Assembly: GCF_025567345.1 (NCBI RefSeq)
Contig: NZ_JAOQJS010000006.1
Span: 248,001-312,000 of the forward strand
From: Coprococcus ammoniilyticus
GTDB lineage: Bacteria; Bacillota; Clostridia; Lachnospirales; Lachnospiraceae
Direction: 5' to 3'
DNA: 64,000 nucleotides
The notes beneath the pieces are model-generated. The model did no database searches, was not told the origin of the DNA, and was given only the letters and a program-made list of their open reading frames with translations. The translations under genes and the position numbers were made by a program. The stretch's first letter is position 1; every line of letters starts with the position of its first letter. Below, piece after piece: positions 8,355-16,812 of this stretch.

Positions 8355-8923
8355 TGGCTGTAAAGAATATTATGATAGTTGGTGTCGGTGGACAGGGAAC
8401 TCTTCTTACAAGCCGTATCCTCGGTGGTATCACGACAGCAGCAGGTTATGATGTAAAGCTCTCCGAGGTTCATGGTATGAGCCAGAGAGGCGGTAGTGTT
8501 GTTACATATGTAAGATATGGTGAGAAGGTTGCGGAACCAATCGTAGAAGAAGGTCATGCAGATGTTCTGATCGCATTTGAGAAGCTGGAAGCTATGCGTT
8601 ATGCTCATTTTCTGAAGAAGGACGGCGTAATTATTGCAAATGATCAGAGAATCGATCCGATCACAGTTGTAACCGGTCAGGCAGAATATCCGGAACACAT
8701 CTTAGAGACATTGTCAGAGAAGCATAAGGTGATCTCCATCGATGCGATGGCAGAGGCAAAGAAGCTTGGCAATCCAAAAGTATTTAATACGATCATTATC
8801 GGTGTTGCTGCAAAACATATGGATTTTGACCATGACAAATGGGTAGAGGTTATCAAAGCAACGGTTCCTCCAAAGACAGTTGAGATGAACCTGAAGGCAT
8901 TTGAAGTCGGATATGCATTATAA
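8354..8923 (+). CDS. iorB: Indolepyruvate:ferredoxin oxidoreductase, beta subunit
   Basis: The 189-residue partner of IorA, corresponding to the gamma-type domain of 2-oxoacid oxidoreductases. It opens with the glycine-rich GVGGQGTLLTSRILGG and has the family motif EVHGMSQRGGSV. Its length and both motifs are normal. AAGGAGG lies just upstream, and its ATG overlaps the iorA stop (TAATG), so translation is coupled. No terminator is evident immediately after it. Confidence 0.96.
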   Translation: MAVKNIMIVGVGGQGTLLTSRILGGITTAAGYDVKLSEVHGMSQRGGSVVTYVRYGEKVAEPIVEEGHADVLIAFEKLEAMRYAHFLKKDGVIIANDQRIDPITVVTGQAEYPEHILETLSEKHKVISIDAMAEAKKLGNPKVFNTIIIGVAAKHMDFDHDKWVEVIKATVPPKTVEMNLKAFEVGYAL

Positions 8924-9040
8924 AGATTAAAATTAAATAAATGGTTTATTACAGAAGCATCTGTGAAAACCGTCAGGGAAAATACCTTTTGTACATAAGA
9001 AACAGTTCATGCAGATATGTACAGGAGGTATTTTTACATT

Positions 9041-9118
9041 ATGTATAATAATTGGAACAAAAAATGTCGATTTTTAGGTACTTTTGACAAAAAACAGTGG
9101 ACGATATGGCTTATATAG
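9041..9118 (+). CDS. Possible 25-aa small protein (doubtful)
   Basis: Between iorB and the diguanylate cyclase, AGGAGG at 9023 is followed by ATG at 9041 and 25 codons (MYNNWNKKCRFL ...) rich in Asn, Lys and Trp. The ribosome site is perfect but 12 bases away, longer than usual. Nothing else supports it, and it may be a decayed leader. Confidence 0.2.
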   Translation: MYNNWNKKCRFLGTFDKKQWTIWLI

Positions 9119-9188
9119 TGTAAAATCAAAAAAGTGGGTGCGTTCATGCGAAAAGAAAATTGGTGGAAACGTATAAGGAGAATTCGTA

Positions 9189-10280
9189 ATGAATAATGAT
9201 ACAATAAATGTTGATATCAGTAAAAAATGGCAGTTGTTGTTGTGGAAGGTATTTCTGTCGGTTGCGATCATGTTCATGGTTGTGGAAGTAATCATATGTC
9301 TGGTAAAAAAAGATTTGGGAATGGCGCGGGGAGCGTATATGGGGTTATATGTAGCAATTCCACTTGTCATATATGCAGGGGTGTTGTCCGGAACCTTATA
9401 TGTTTTGAAAAAAAACAAACTGACCGAGAACGGAGCTGACTGGCTGGTATCCATGATGATGTTTGTGATCTTTATTGTTCCGGCATTTGAACATTATGAT
9501 GCGATCGTACTGGCGCTGTTGCCTATGGTTTCAATCGTGATCACAGCCGTATTTGCGAATCAGAATATTACACTGGTGATGACGCTTCTGACATTCTGCA
9601 GTCTGATCATTAATGATATCCGTCTGTATAGCCTGTTTGAGTGGAAGGAGATTAGCTTTTGGGCGTATGTAACAGCTTCATTTGGGCTGGTTTTAGTTTT
9701 GAGCGTGGTAACCTTCCTGTTGAATATGCATACGAAAGAGCTGATGGAATCCATCGGTAACTTCACAGTTCGTCAGATGAATCTTATGACAGAGCTTCGT
9801 AAAGATCCGCTGACGGGATTATATAACAGACGTTCCTTTGAGGAGAGCCTGGAGAAAGAAATCCGGCGTACAGAAGAAAACGGAGAGAAAGCATATATTG
9901 CGATTTTTGATATCGATCATTTCAAGAATGTAAATGATACATACGGACATAGCAATGGTGATGTGGTTATCAAGGCACTTTGTAAGATGCTAAAGGAGAA
10001 ATCCAAAGACTATGGTCTTGCATTCCGTTACGGTGGAGAGGAATTTGTTATACTGTTCAATAATATTGAACTGCCGAAGGTTATCAATGTAGTAGAGGAT
10101 GTAAGAACAGAATTCCGATGCTACTACTTCCAGTTCATGAATAACAGTGGAATCACCTGTAGCTGTGGTGTTGCGGAATATTCCAAAGGAGAGAGTGCAA
10201 AGGCATGGTTCAATCGGGCAGATAATTCGCTGTATCAGGCGAAGGAAGCCGGACGTAACCGAACCGTTGTGAGTGAATAA
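9189..10280 (+). CDS. Membrane diguanylate cyclase (GGDEF)
   Basis: A 363-residue protein with about six predicted membrane helices in the first 180 residues (for example VFLSVAIMFMVVEVIICLV) followed by a GGDEF domain. The domain starts at RKDPLTGLYNRRSFE and has an intact GGEEF signature at residues 282-286. It should therefore make cyclic di-GMP from two GTP at the membrane. The RxxD inhibitory site normally found five residues before GGEEF is absent (KDYG there), so product inhibition is probably missing. The helix-rich sensor region is of a general 5-6 TM type with unknown ligand. AAGGAG precedes ATG 9189. A strong terminator follows. Confidence 0.92.
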   Translation: MNNDTINVDISKKWQLLLWKVFLSVAIMFMVVEVIICLVKKDLGMARGAYMGLYVAIPLVIYAGVLSGTLYVLKKNKLTENGADWLVSMMMFVIFIVPAFEHYDAIVLALLPMVSIVITAVFANQNITLVMTLLTFCSLIINDIRLYSLFEWKEISFWAYVTASFGLVLVLSVVTFLLNMHTKELMESIGNFTVRQMNLMTELRKDPLTGLYNRRSFEESLEKEIRRTEENGEKAYIAIFDIDHFKNVNDTYGHSNGDVVIKALCKMLKEKSKDYGLAFRYGGEEFVILFNNIELPKVINVVEDVRTEFRCYYFQFMNNSGITCSCGVAEYSKGESAKAWFNRADNSLYQAKEAGRNRTVVSE

Positions 10281-10324
10281 GATAATTAAAAAAAGAAATC
10301 AGTAATTTAAAAACAGTGATATCT

Positions 10325-10374
10325 AAAAAGCAGAGAAATTGGTACTATAAGTATGCCAATTTCTCTGCTTTTTT
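10325..10374. terminator. Intrinsic terminator after the diguanylate cyclase
   Basis: AAAAAGCAGAGAAATTGG pairs with CCAATTTCTCTGCTTTTTT across a short loop. The A-tract on the left and T-tract on the right allow it to work in both directions. Confidence 0.9.
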
Positions 10375-10406
10375 ACATGTTTTCAAATTGGTATAAAAAA
10401 ATATAA

Positions 10407-10443
10407 AACTGGTATTGCAAAACCAGTTGATAGGTGGTATATT
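10407..10443 (+). promoter_or_regulatory. Promoter and operator of the SIS/PTS operon
   Basis: TTGCAA (10415-10420), 17 bases, TATATT (10438-10443) form a good sigma-A promoter. The -35 is covered by the inverted repeat AACTGG-N10-CCAGTT (10407-10428), and GGTAT occurs three times nearby. A repressor bound here would block polymerase. The two GntR/UTRA regulators at the far end of the operon are the obvious candidates; that link is inferred. Confidence 0.7.
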
Positions 10444-10489
10444 ATGTTTACAAAGTGGTTCACAAAAAGAACCAAAAAAGGAGATGAAA

Positions 10490-11617
10490 ATGGAGAAGGA
10501 TATGGAATATTATATTCAGGTTTCCGGTCGTATCATGAAAGATAATCTTGATAAAAGAAAGTCTCTTACCCAAAAGATATGCGACTGGTATCTGGATCAG
10601 GACAAAGAAGATATATGTCTGATCGCATCCGGATCGTCCCTGAATGCAGCATATGCAGCTCGACCATTTCTTTTAAAATACAGTAAATTTGATATCAGTG
10701 TATTAAGTACAGTGGAATATCTGGATGTTTATCGGGAGAGAAAAAAGAACCGGTTTACGATTTTAATATCCCAGAGTGGATGCAGTACAAACATAATTGA
10801 AATTATGAAGGAGCTGGATAAAGAGCATCAACCATTTGTTTTGTTAACAGGGAATGAGAATGGCAGTGCAAGCAGATACACGGATCGTCTTGTGGAGTAT
10901 GGAGTTGGGAATGAAACGATTGATTATGTAACTCTTGGATATTCTACTTTGATCGAGTTTCTGATGCTTATGATACTGGAGATAGGTTTTCAAAAAAAAG
11001 AAATCAGTGATCAGGAATATGAAACTGCAGTAAGCCAGATCCGGAAAGCTTGTGAAATGCAGGAGCTTTGCCTGATACAGGCGAAAGAATTGGTACAAAA
11101 ACGATATCAGGATCTGTTGTGTATGGAAAAAGCAATACTGGTCGGCGATGGAGCCAATCTGGCAACGGTCAGAGAGGGAGCGTTGAAATTTCAGGAAACT
11201 CTGAAAGTCCCGACGGTATATTATGAGAGCGAAGAATTTATACATGGACCGGATATGCAGCTAACTCCGGATTATTCGGTTTTCTTTATAGACTGTGGTA
11301 AAACCTCTGATCGACTGTATGATATTTATAAAGCAACATCGTTGATCACAGAACGTTGCTATATGATTACGGATCAGGTTCACGATAAACGAGATGGACA
11401 GATTCGGATGCCATGCCGGCTTCCGGCAGAGATCACGCCGTTATATACAGCTGCATTGTTTCAATATATAGCGGCTCATGTAACAAAAGAAAAAAATAAT
11501 TTTACTTGTCATCCGCTGTTTTCCCGGATGGAACAGGCTGTTTCGCCAAAAACAGAAGACTATGACAGGATTATGAAAGAAAAGCTTGAAAGGAGCAGAA
11601 GGGAGGAGAACGGATGA
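10490..11617 (+). CDS. SIS-domain sugar-phosphate isomerase/deglycase (GfrE/AgaS-like)
   Basis: A 375-residue double-SIS protein related to the isomerase half of GlmS. The first SIS domain has the sugar-phosphate loop IASGSSLNAAYAARP and SQSGCSTNIIEIM. The second contains GDGANLATVREGALKFQETL and the ESEEFIHGP motif. It would act on a phosphorylated sugar delivered by the PTS encoded just downstream. In the Salmonella gfr operon two such proteins split glucoselysine- and fructoselysine-6-phosphate; assignment by analogy only. AAGGAG lies six bases before ATG 10490. It overlaps the EIIA start by four bases and is first in the operon. Confidence 0.82.
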   Translation: MEKDMEYYIQVSGRIMKDNLDKRKSLTQKICDWYLDQDKEDICLIASGSSLNAAYAARPFLLKYSKFDISVLSTVEYLDVYRERKKNRFTILISQSGCSTNIIEIMKELDKEHQPFVLLTGNENGSASRYTDRLVEYGVGNETIDYVTLGYSTLIEFLMLMILEIGFQKKEISDQEYETAVSQIRKACEMQELCLIQAKELVQKRYQDLLCMEKAILVGDGANLATVREGALKFQETLKVPTVYYESEEFIHGPDMQLTPDYSVFFIDCGKTSDRLYDIYKATSLITERCYMITDQVHDKRDGQIRMPCRLPAEITPLYTAALFQYIAAHVTKEKNNFTCHPLFSRMEQAVSPKTEDYDRIMKEKLERSRREENG

Positions 11618-12024
11618 GAAAATATGTCTTAGCAACACACGGAAAGATGGCCGAAGGAATGTTGACAACGATTGAAATGCTGGCAGGTACACAGGAAAAT
11701 CTGACCTGTATCAATGCTTATACAGATGAATGCCCGGATCCGCTTCCGGAATTAAAGAGAATTGTTGAAGCGAATTCAGAGGCAGAGATTGTGATAATGA
11801 CAGATCTTTTAGGCGGAAGTGTGAATAATAATGCATCCGCATTATTGTCTGATCCAAGGATACATGTTGTTGCCGGTGTGAATCTGGCTGCAGTGATCGG
11901 TATCCTGCTGAGTGCAGAGGATCAGGATACGGCATCTGTAATTGAAAGTGCGGTTGCAGAGGCTAAAGATATGATGGTTTATTGTAATACAGTAAATGCA
12001 ACGTATGATGATGAAGATTTTTAA
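11614..12024 (+). CDS. PTS mannose/fructose-family EIIA component
   Basis: A 136-residue EIIA of the mannose superfamily. The phosphoryl-accepting histidine is His9 (VLATHGKMAEGM), and the family motif DLLGGSVNNN is intact. It receives phosphate from HPr and passes it to the separate EIIB encoded next. GGGAGGAG precedes the ATG, which overlaps the SIS stop (ATGA). All four EII parts are separate proteins here, as in the mannose-type systems for fructoselysine and sorbose. Confidence 0.95.
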   Translation: MRKYVLATHGKMAEGMLTTIEMLAGTQENLTCINAYTDECPDPLPELKRIVEANSEAEIVIMTDLLGGSVNNNASALLSDPRIHVVAGVNLAAVIGILLSAEDQDTASVIESAVAEAKDMMVYCNTVNATYDDEDF

Positions 12025-12060
12025 TCTGTGTATTGACAGAAAAGAAAGGAGAAGGTTTAT

Positions 12061-12528
12061 ATGATCAAATCAATTCGTGTTGATTATCGTCTCTTACATG
12101 GACAGGTAGCAGTATCATGGACAGCATCATTAGGGGCAGATTGCCTGCTACTGGTAAGTGACACGGTTAAAAATGATCCGCTGAGATTAAACGCACTAAA
12201 GATGGCGAAACCATCCGGAACAAAGGTTGTAGTAAAAAATACAGCGGAAGCTGTAGAGGCATTGAAAAGCGGGGTAACTGATAAATATAAATTATTTATC
12301 ATCTGTGAAACGGTAGAAATAGCCAAAGCAATCATTGAAGCTACAGGAGAAAAGACATTAAATATCGGCAACATTGCATACCATGAAAATGCAAAATTAT
12401 ATGGTAGAAGCGCATATATGGATGCAGCCGAGCTGGCTCTGGTAAAAGAGATGGTTGATGATAGCGTTGATGTATTTATTCAGATGATCCCGGCTGATAA
12501 AGTAATTAAATGCAAATCGCTGTTTTAA
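12061..12528 (+). CDS. PTS mannose/fructose/sorbose-family EIIB component
   Basis: A 155-residue EIIB with the typical N-terminus IKSIRVDYRLLHGQVAVSW; His13 in RLLHGQ is the phosphorylation site. It phosphorylates the sugar as it passes through EIIC/EIID. The normal family length is about 160. AAAGGAGAAGG lies upstream of ATG 12061. It is encoded in the order A-B-C-D of the transporter. Confidence 0.95.
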   Translation: MIKSIRVDYRLLHGQVAVSWTASLGADCLLLVSDTVKNDPLRLNALKMAKPSGTKVVVKNTAEAVEALKSGVTDKYKLFIICETVEIAKAIIEATGEKTLNIGNIAYHENAKLYGRSAYMDAAELALVKEMVDDSVDVFIQMIPADKVIKCKSLF

Positions 12529-12550
12529 CGGATGAATGGAGGGACAGATT

Positions 12551-13345
12551 ATGATATTAAAAACAATACTTATTTTTCTGATCGGCCTGCTTGGTTATTC
12601 AGAATGGCTGCTTGGTACAAGCTGCCTGCAGCGACCGATCGTTCTTGGACCGTTAGTAGGTCTGGTAATGGGAAATCTTCCGGCCGGTATTATTATGGGT
12701 GCAACTATGGAACTTGCACTTGTAGGAGCCGTGTCGATCGGTGCATATAATCCGCCGGATCTGATCGCAGGCACTGTGCTCGGTGTTTCACTTGCGATTC
12801 AGTCAGGAGCCGGAGCGGAAACAGCTTTAGTACTTGGTATTCCGATCGCAACCGTAATGCTTGCGGCAAATACCGGTATCTGCCAGCCGTTGATGCTTGT
12901 TATGATCCACAAATGTGACCGTGATGCTGAAAAAGGTAATATACGGGCATTTAACAGAGATTATCTGATCGCAGGATATCTTCAGAACCTTTTTGGTATT
13001 GTCTGCATCCCACTTGCATTTTATTTTGGCAGTGATGCAGTAACAGCACTTCTTGGTAAAATACCTGAATTTGTTCAGTCCGGTATGGATATAACAGCAG
13101 CACTGCTTCCTGCACTTGGTTTTGCAATGCTTGCACAGCAGATGATGAATCGCAAGGTTGCACCATTTTTCTTCCTTGGCTTTTTCCTGGTATCATACCT
13201 TGGAATATCCACAACAGGAGTTGCGATTTTTGCCGTACTTATTGTGATAATCGGAGTAACATTCGGCATATTCGGAGACAAGCAACAGGGGGCAGCACCG
13301 GTAGTTGAAACCGCAGATAACGGAGGTGATTTTGATGAGTTCTAA
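12551..13345 (+). CDS. PTS mannose-family EIIC membrane component
   Basis: A 264-residue integral membrane protein with many hydrophobic helices and the EIIC features RPIVLGPLVGLVMGNLPAGI and IPIATVMLAANTGI. With EIID it forms the sugar channel. The ATG at 12551 follows GGAGGG by seven bases. The in-frame ATG at 12536 overlaps that site and is rejected. Its end overlaps the EIID start by 11 bases. Confidence 0.93.
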   Translation: MILKTILIFLIGLLGYSEWLLGTSCLQRPIVLGPLVGLVMGNLPAGIIMGATMELALVGAVSIGAYNPPDLIAGTVLGVSLAIQSGAGAETALVLGIPIATVMLAANTGICQPLMLVMIHKCDRDAEKGNIRAFNRDYLIAGYLQNLFGIVCIPLAFYFGSDAVTALLGKIPEFVQSGMDITAALLPALGFAMLAQQMMNRKVAPFFFLGFFLVSYLGISTTGVAIFAVLIVIIGVTFGIFGDKQQGAAPVVETADNGGDFDEF

Positions 13346-14165
13346 GATACATGCAGACTACGATAAGGTAGTTACGAAAAAAGATCTCACAAAGGTGTTT
13401 TTAAGAGAGATCACATATGAACATACATGGAATTATGAACGAATGGGAAATGTAGGATTTTGTTTTTCCATGTATCCGGTTTTAAAGAAACTGTATCCGG
13501 ATAAGAAGGATCTGGCAGCTGCTATGAAGCGTCATCTGACGTTATATCAGACCAGCCATTATCTTGCAACATTTCAGATGGGTATCACAGCCGCAATGGA
13601 AGAGGAAAATGCACAGGATGCAGATTTTGATACAGATTCGATTGGCGCAGTAAAAACAGCATTAATGGGACCTATAGCAGGAATCGGCGATTCTCTGTTC
13701 TGGGGCACGATCAAGGTAATCGCAACAGGAATCGGATGTTCACTTGCCTTGCAGGGGAACATTCTCGGACCTATTCTCTTCCTTTTGATCTTTAACATTC
13801 CGGCATATCTCTGCAGATGGTTTGGAGTATTCCTTGGATATAAAATGGGTCGTGAATCCATGGCAAAGATTGTTGAATCCGGTTTGATGAAGGTAGTTAT
13901 GGAAGTAGCCTCTATCATGGGTATTATGGTAGTTGGCGGCATGACGATGGATATGACGTCGATTAATTTTGTAACGCAGATTGGAAGCGGCGAAGAAGCA
14001 AGTACAATTCAGGATCTGTTAAATGGCATTGTTCCGGGCCTTCCGGTGCTGTTGCTATTTGGAGTTACTTACTGGTTATTGAAGAAGAAGGTTAATCCGT
14101 TGCTTATTATGTTGATCATGCTTGTACTTGGAATAGCAGGAGCATTCTTTGGCTTCCTTGGTTAA
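13335..14165 (+). CDS. PTS mannose-family EIID membrane component
   Basis: A 276-residue EIID. The N-terminal cytoplasmic part has the family patterns LREITYEHTWNYERM and YPVLKKLYPDKKDL, followed by MGPIAGIGDSLFWGT and C-terminal membrane helices. It partners EIIC in transport. The start is ATG 13335 with GGAGGT seven bases upstream; translation is coupled to EIIC. GAVKTALMGPIAGIGDSLFW is the most diagnostic block. Confidence 0.94.
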   Translation: MSSKIHADYDKVVTKKDLTKVFLREITYEHTWNYERMGNVGFCFSMYPVLKKLYPDKKDLAAAMKRHLTLYQTSHYLATFQMGITAAMEEENAQDADFDTDSIGAVKTALMGPIAGIGDSLFWGTIKVIATGIGCSLALQGNILGPILFLLIFNIPAYLCRWFGVFLGYKMGRESMAKIVESGLMKVVMEVASIMGIMVVGGMTMDMTSINFVTQIGSGEEASTIQDLLNGIVPGLPVLLLFGVTYWLLKKKVNPLLIMLIMLVLGIAGAFFGFLG

Positions 14166-14183
14166 AAAGGAGGTAGTAGTAAG

Positions 14184-15044
14184 GTGAAAAAAATAGTAAT
14201 TGATATGCATGTACATCCTGCATTTTTAGAGCCGGTATGCAAAACGGAATATCAGAATGAATTTGCAAAAAAGATGTATGGCTTATACAAGACGGATCAG
14301 ATCCCGGTTGATGCACTGTTAACCTTGATGGATTGTTCCGGAGTTGATAAAGCGGTTTTGCTTCCACTGGATCTGACTACGGAATATGGAGGTATACTAG
14401 GAACAAATGACCAGATAAAGGAATTGACAGCAACATATCCGGATCGTTTTATCGGATTTGCCAGTGTAGATCCTCACAGGCCGGATGCGACAGAAATACT
14501 TGAAACAGCATTTGCAGAGTATCATCTGGCAGGCCTGAAGCTTCATCCGTCAAAGCAGAAGTTCTATCCGGGAGATGAATACATGGAGCCGATATATCAG
14601 ATATGCGAGAAGTATAATAAACCGATCGTGTTTCATTGCGGAATGTCGGTAGAGCCGGATACCTTATCTAAATATGCGAGGCCGGTTGAGTTTGAAGAAA
14701 CAGCATACAGACATCCAAAGCTTCGAATCTGTCTTGCACATTGCGGATGGCCATGGGCGCAGGAAACTTGTATGCTGATGCTCAAATACAGAAATGTTTA
14801 TGCGGATACAGCATTCCTGTATTTTGATACAGCCCCGGAGTTTTATCACAAGGTATTCGAAGTGGATATGGGACCGCACTGGATCGATCGAAGCTTCAGA
14901 CATCAGATCATGTTTGGCTCTGATGATCCGCGGTTAGAGATGCGGAGAATGAAAAAGGCTATAGAAGCTATGGATATAAGAGAATCTACCAAGGATCTGA
15001 TATTTGGACAGAACGCGATTGAGTTTCTGGGATTGGAGGTATGA
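14184..15044 (+). CDS. Amidohydrolase-2 family metal hydrolase in the PTS operon
   Basis: A 286-residue TIM-barrel hydrolase. The metal motif DMHVHP is at the N-terminus. GLKLHPSKQ, IVFHCGMS, ICLAHCGWPW and FGSDDPR supply the later histidines and aspartate of the amidohydrolase-2 pattern. It starts at a GTG at 14184 with AAAGGAGG upstream. The substrate is unknown. In this operon it may act on the amino-acid or amide part of the imported conjugate. It is related to the amidohydrolase at 24230, which is encoded elsewhere in the window. Confidence 0.85.
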   Translation: MKKIVIDMHVHPAFLEPVCKTEYQNEFAKKMYGLYKTDQIPVDALLTLMDCSGVDKAVLLPLDLTTEYGGILGTNDQIKELTATYPDRFIGFASVDPHRPDATEILETAFAEYHLAGLKLHPSKQKFYPGDEYMEPIYQICEKYNKPIVFHCGMSVEPDTLSKYARPVEFEETAYRHPKLRICLAHCGWPWAQETCMLMLKYRNVYADTAFLYFDTAPEFYHKVFEVDMGPHWIDRSFRHQIMFGSDDPRLEMRRMKKAIEAMDIRESTKDLIFGQNAIEFLGLEV

Positions 15045-15472
15045 TGGTAACACATGGCAGTATAGAGGTGCTGACAAAAGAATATAACTGTCTGGTGAAA
15101 ATTACAGATGATATCAGGCAGGTTGTAGAAAAAAGCAAAATCAGAAATGGTGTTGTATATGTTATAACAGCACATACGACAACAGGAATTGCAGTTAATG
15201 AAGGACTGGAGTGTCTGGAATATGATATTGGGCATCTGATGGAAAGACTCGTTCCTGAGGATGGAGAATATGCCCATGGAAGGCTGTTAGATACCTACGG
15301 TGCGATGGCAGGCAATCCGACCGGACATTTAAAAGCCCATCTGACCGGAAATCATTGTGTATTCCCGGTTATAGATGGAAAGCTGAAAAGTGGAAGTGCA
15401 CAGGACATATATCTGTGTGAATATGATGGACCGCAATATAGAACAATTTATATAACTATTATAGGGGAATAA
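15041..15472 (+). CDS. YjbQ family protein (UPF0047)
   Basis: A 143-residue YjbQ/UPF0047 protein with the signature VITAHTTTGIAVNEG and the conserved histidines in NHCVFPVIDGKL and HGRLLDTYGAMAGN. The family forms small beta-barrel trimers; a thiamine-phosphate synthase side activity has been reported for some members, but the real role is uncertain. The ATG overlaps the amidohydrolase stop (ATGA). A second ATG directly follows at 15044 and may be the true start given the close GGAGG. Confidence 0.88.
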   Translation: MMVTHGSIEVLTKEYNCLVKITDDIRQVVEKSKIRNGVVYVITAHTTTGIAVNEGLECLEYDIGHLMERLVPEDGEYAHGRLLDTYGAMAGNPTGHLKAHLTGNHCVFPVIDGKLKSGSAQDIYLCEYDGPQYRTIYITIIGE

Positions 15473-15494
15473 AAAATAACAGGAGGAAAGAACT

Positions 15495-16508
15495 ATGGCA
15501 TTAAAAAAATTTGACGCAGAGAAATATTTAAAGGACGGAGCAAAGACATACTCATTAAGAGGAGAGGTTGAGGCATTGATTGACCGGATCACGGCAAAGG
15601 AATATGACAGCGTATGTATGATTGGTATCGGTGGAACATGGGCAGAATGGTATCCGGTTGTAGAAGTAGCCAAGAAATATACAGATCTTCCGATCTATCT
15701 TGAAAATGCAGGTGAATTTCTGGTAAAAAATAAAAAACATATTACAGATAAGACTCTTGTATTTACCTCTTCTGCATCAGGCAATACTATGGAGATCTTG
15801 AAGGCAGTAAAATATTGTAAGGATCAGGGAATCAATGTATATGGATTTACAAAGGATGAGACAACTCCTTTAGCAAATCTGCTGACAGACCCGATTTATA
15901 ATGCATGTGGTGACTGTGAGCATTCTTACTTATTATACTATTTTGTAATGCTCCGTATCTTAAAGAACAGAGGAGAATTTCCACATTATGACAGATGGGC
16001 AGATCAGATGGAAAATCTGTTTAAGGATCTCCTTGCGGTAAGAGAAAAATTTGAGCCAAGAGCGATCGAGATCGCAAAGACATATGCACATGAACCATAT
16101 ACAATGTTTACAGGCTCCGGTGTCCTTTGGGGTGAGACCTATCTCTTTACAATGTGTATCTTAGAGGAGATGCAGTGGGTTCGTACAAAGACTGTTTCAT
16201 CTGCTGATTTCTTCCATGGACCATTGGAGTTAGTTGATGACAGAGTTCCGGTATTTGTAATAAAAGGTGAGGACGAATATCGACCATTAGATGAAAGAGT
16301 AGAACGATTTGTAAAAGAACATACAAAGAAAGCTGTTATTATTGATACCAAGGATTACATTCTGGATGGTATCGATGATGAGTTCCGAGTAATCTGCTCT
16401 CCGATGATCATTACCGCGATATTAACAGAACGACTTGCTATTCATTATGAGCAGAATACAGGACATAGTCTGGAATTCAGACGTTACTATCGTCAGTTTG
16501 AATATTAA
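15495..16508 (+). CDS. FrlB-like SIS deglycase (fructoselysine-6-phosphate deglycase family)
   Basis: A 337-residue double-SIS protein. It resembles E. coli FrlB from IDRITAKEYDSVCMIGIGGT through SSASGNTMEILKAVKYCKD and SSADFFHGPLELVDDRVPVF, to the C-terminal RRYYRQFEY (RRYYGGLVEY in FrlB). FrlB cleaves fructoselysine-6-phosphate to lysine and glucose-6-phosphate. With the mannose-type PTS upstream this points to use of Amadori products. The exact substrate (fructoselysine, glucoselysine or another glycated amine) cannot be told from sequence. AGGAGG precedes the ATG. Confidence 0.82.
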   Translation: MALKKFDAEKYLKDGAKTYSLRGEVEALIDRITAKEYDSVCMIGIGGTWAEWYPVVEVAKKYTDLPIYLENAGEFLVKNKKHITDKTLVFTSSASGNTMEILKAVKYCKDQGINVYGFTKDETTPLANLLTDPIYNACGDCEHSYLLYYFVMLRILKNRGEFPHYDRWADQMENLFKDLLAVREKFEPRAIEIAKTYAHEPYTMFTGSGVLWGETYLFTMCILEEMQWVRTKTVSSADFFHGPLELVDDRVPVFVIKGEDEYRPLDERVERFVKEHTKKAVIIDTKDYILDGIDDEFRVICSPMIITAILTERLAIHYEQNTGHSLEFRRYYRQFEY

Positions 16509-16526
16509 AAAGGTCAGGCGGTTATT

Positions 16527-16784
16527 ATGGTTGAATTCACATATGTAATTACAGATGAGCAGGGACTTCATGCCAGACCGGCTTCACAGTTTGTTATGGC
16601 TGCTGCAAAATGTAAGAGCACAGTATCCGTAACATTTGGATCCAGAACCGTAAACGCAAAAGGAGTTATGGCAGTTATGAGTCTGGGAGCAAAAAAAGGT
16701 CAGGAGATCCTGATAAAAGTAGAAGGTGAAAACGAGGCAGAAGATGCAGCAAACCTGAAAGCGTTCGTTCAGGAACATCTGTAA
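16527..16784 (+). CDS. HPr-like phosphocarrier with His15 but no Ser46
   Basis: An 85-residue HPr. The active-site His15 is intact (GLHARPAS). The regulatory serine normally at position 46 (KSIMGVMSLG in Bacillus HPr) is Gly46 here (KGVMAVMSLG). The protein can carry phosphate from Enzyme I to EIIA but should not be phosphorylated by HPr kinase, so it would not signal to CcpA. It lies directly before its own Enzyme I gene, inside the Amadori-type PTS operon. Confidence 0.93.
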   Translation: MVEFTYVITDEQGLHARPASQFVMAAAKCKSTVSVTFGSRTVNAKGVMAVMSLGAKKGQEILIKVEGENEAEDAANLKAFVQEHL

Positions 16785-16812
16785 AAGGATCGGATTTTAA
16801 AGAGGTGACAAT

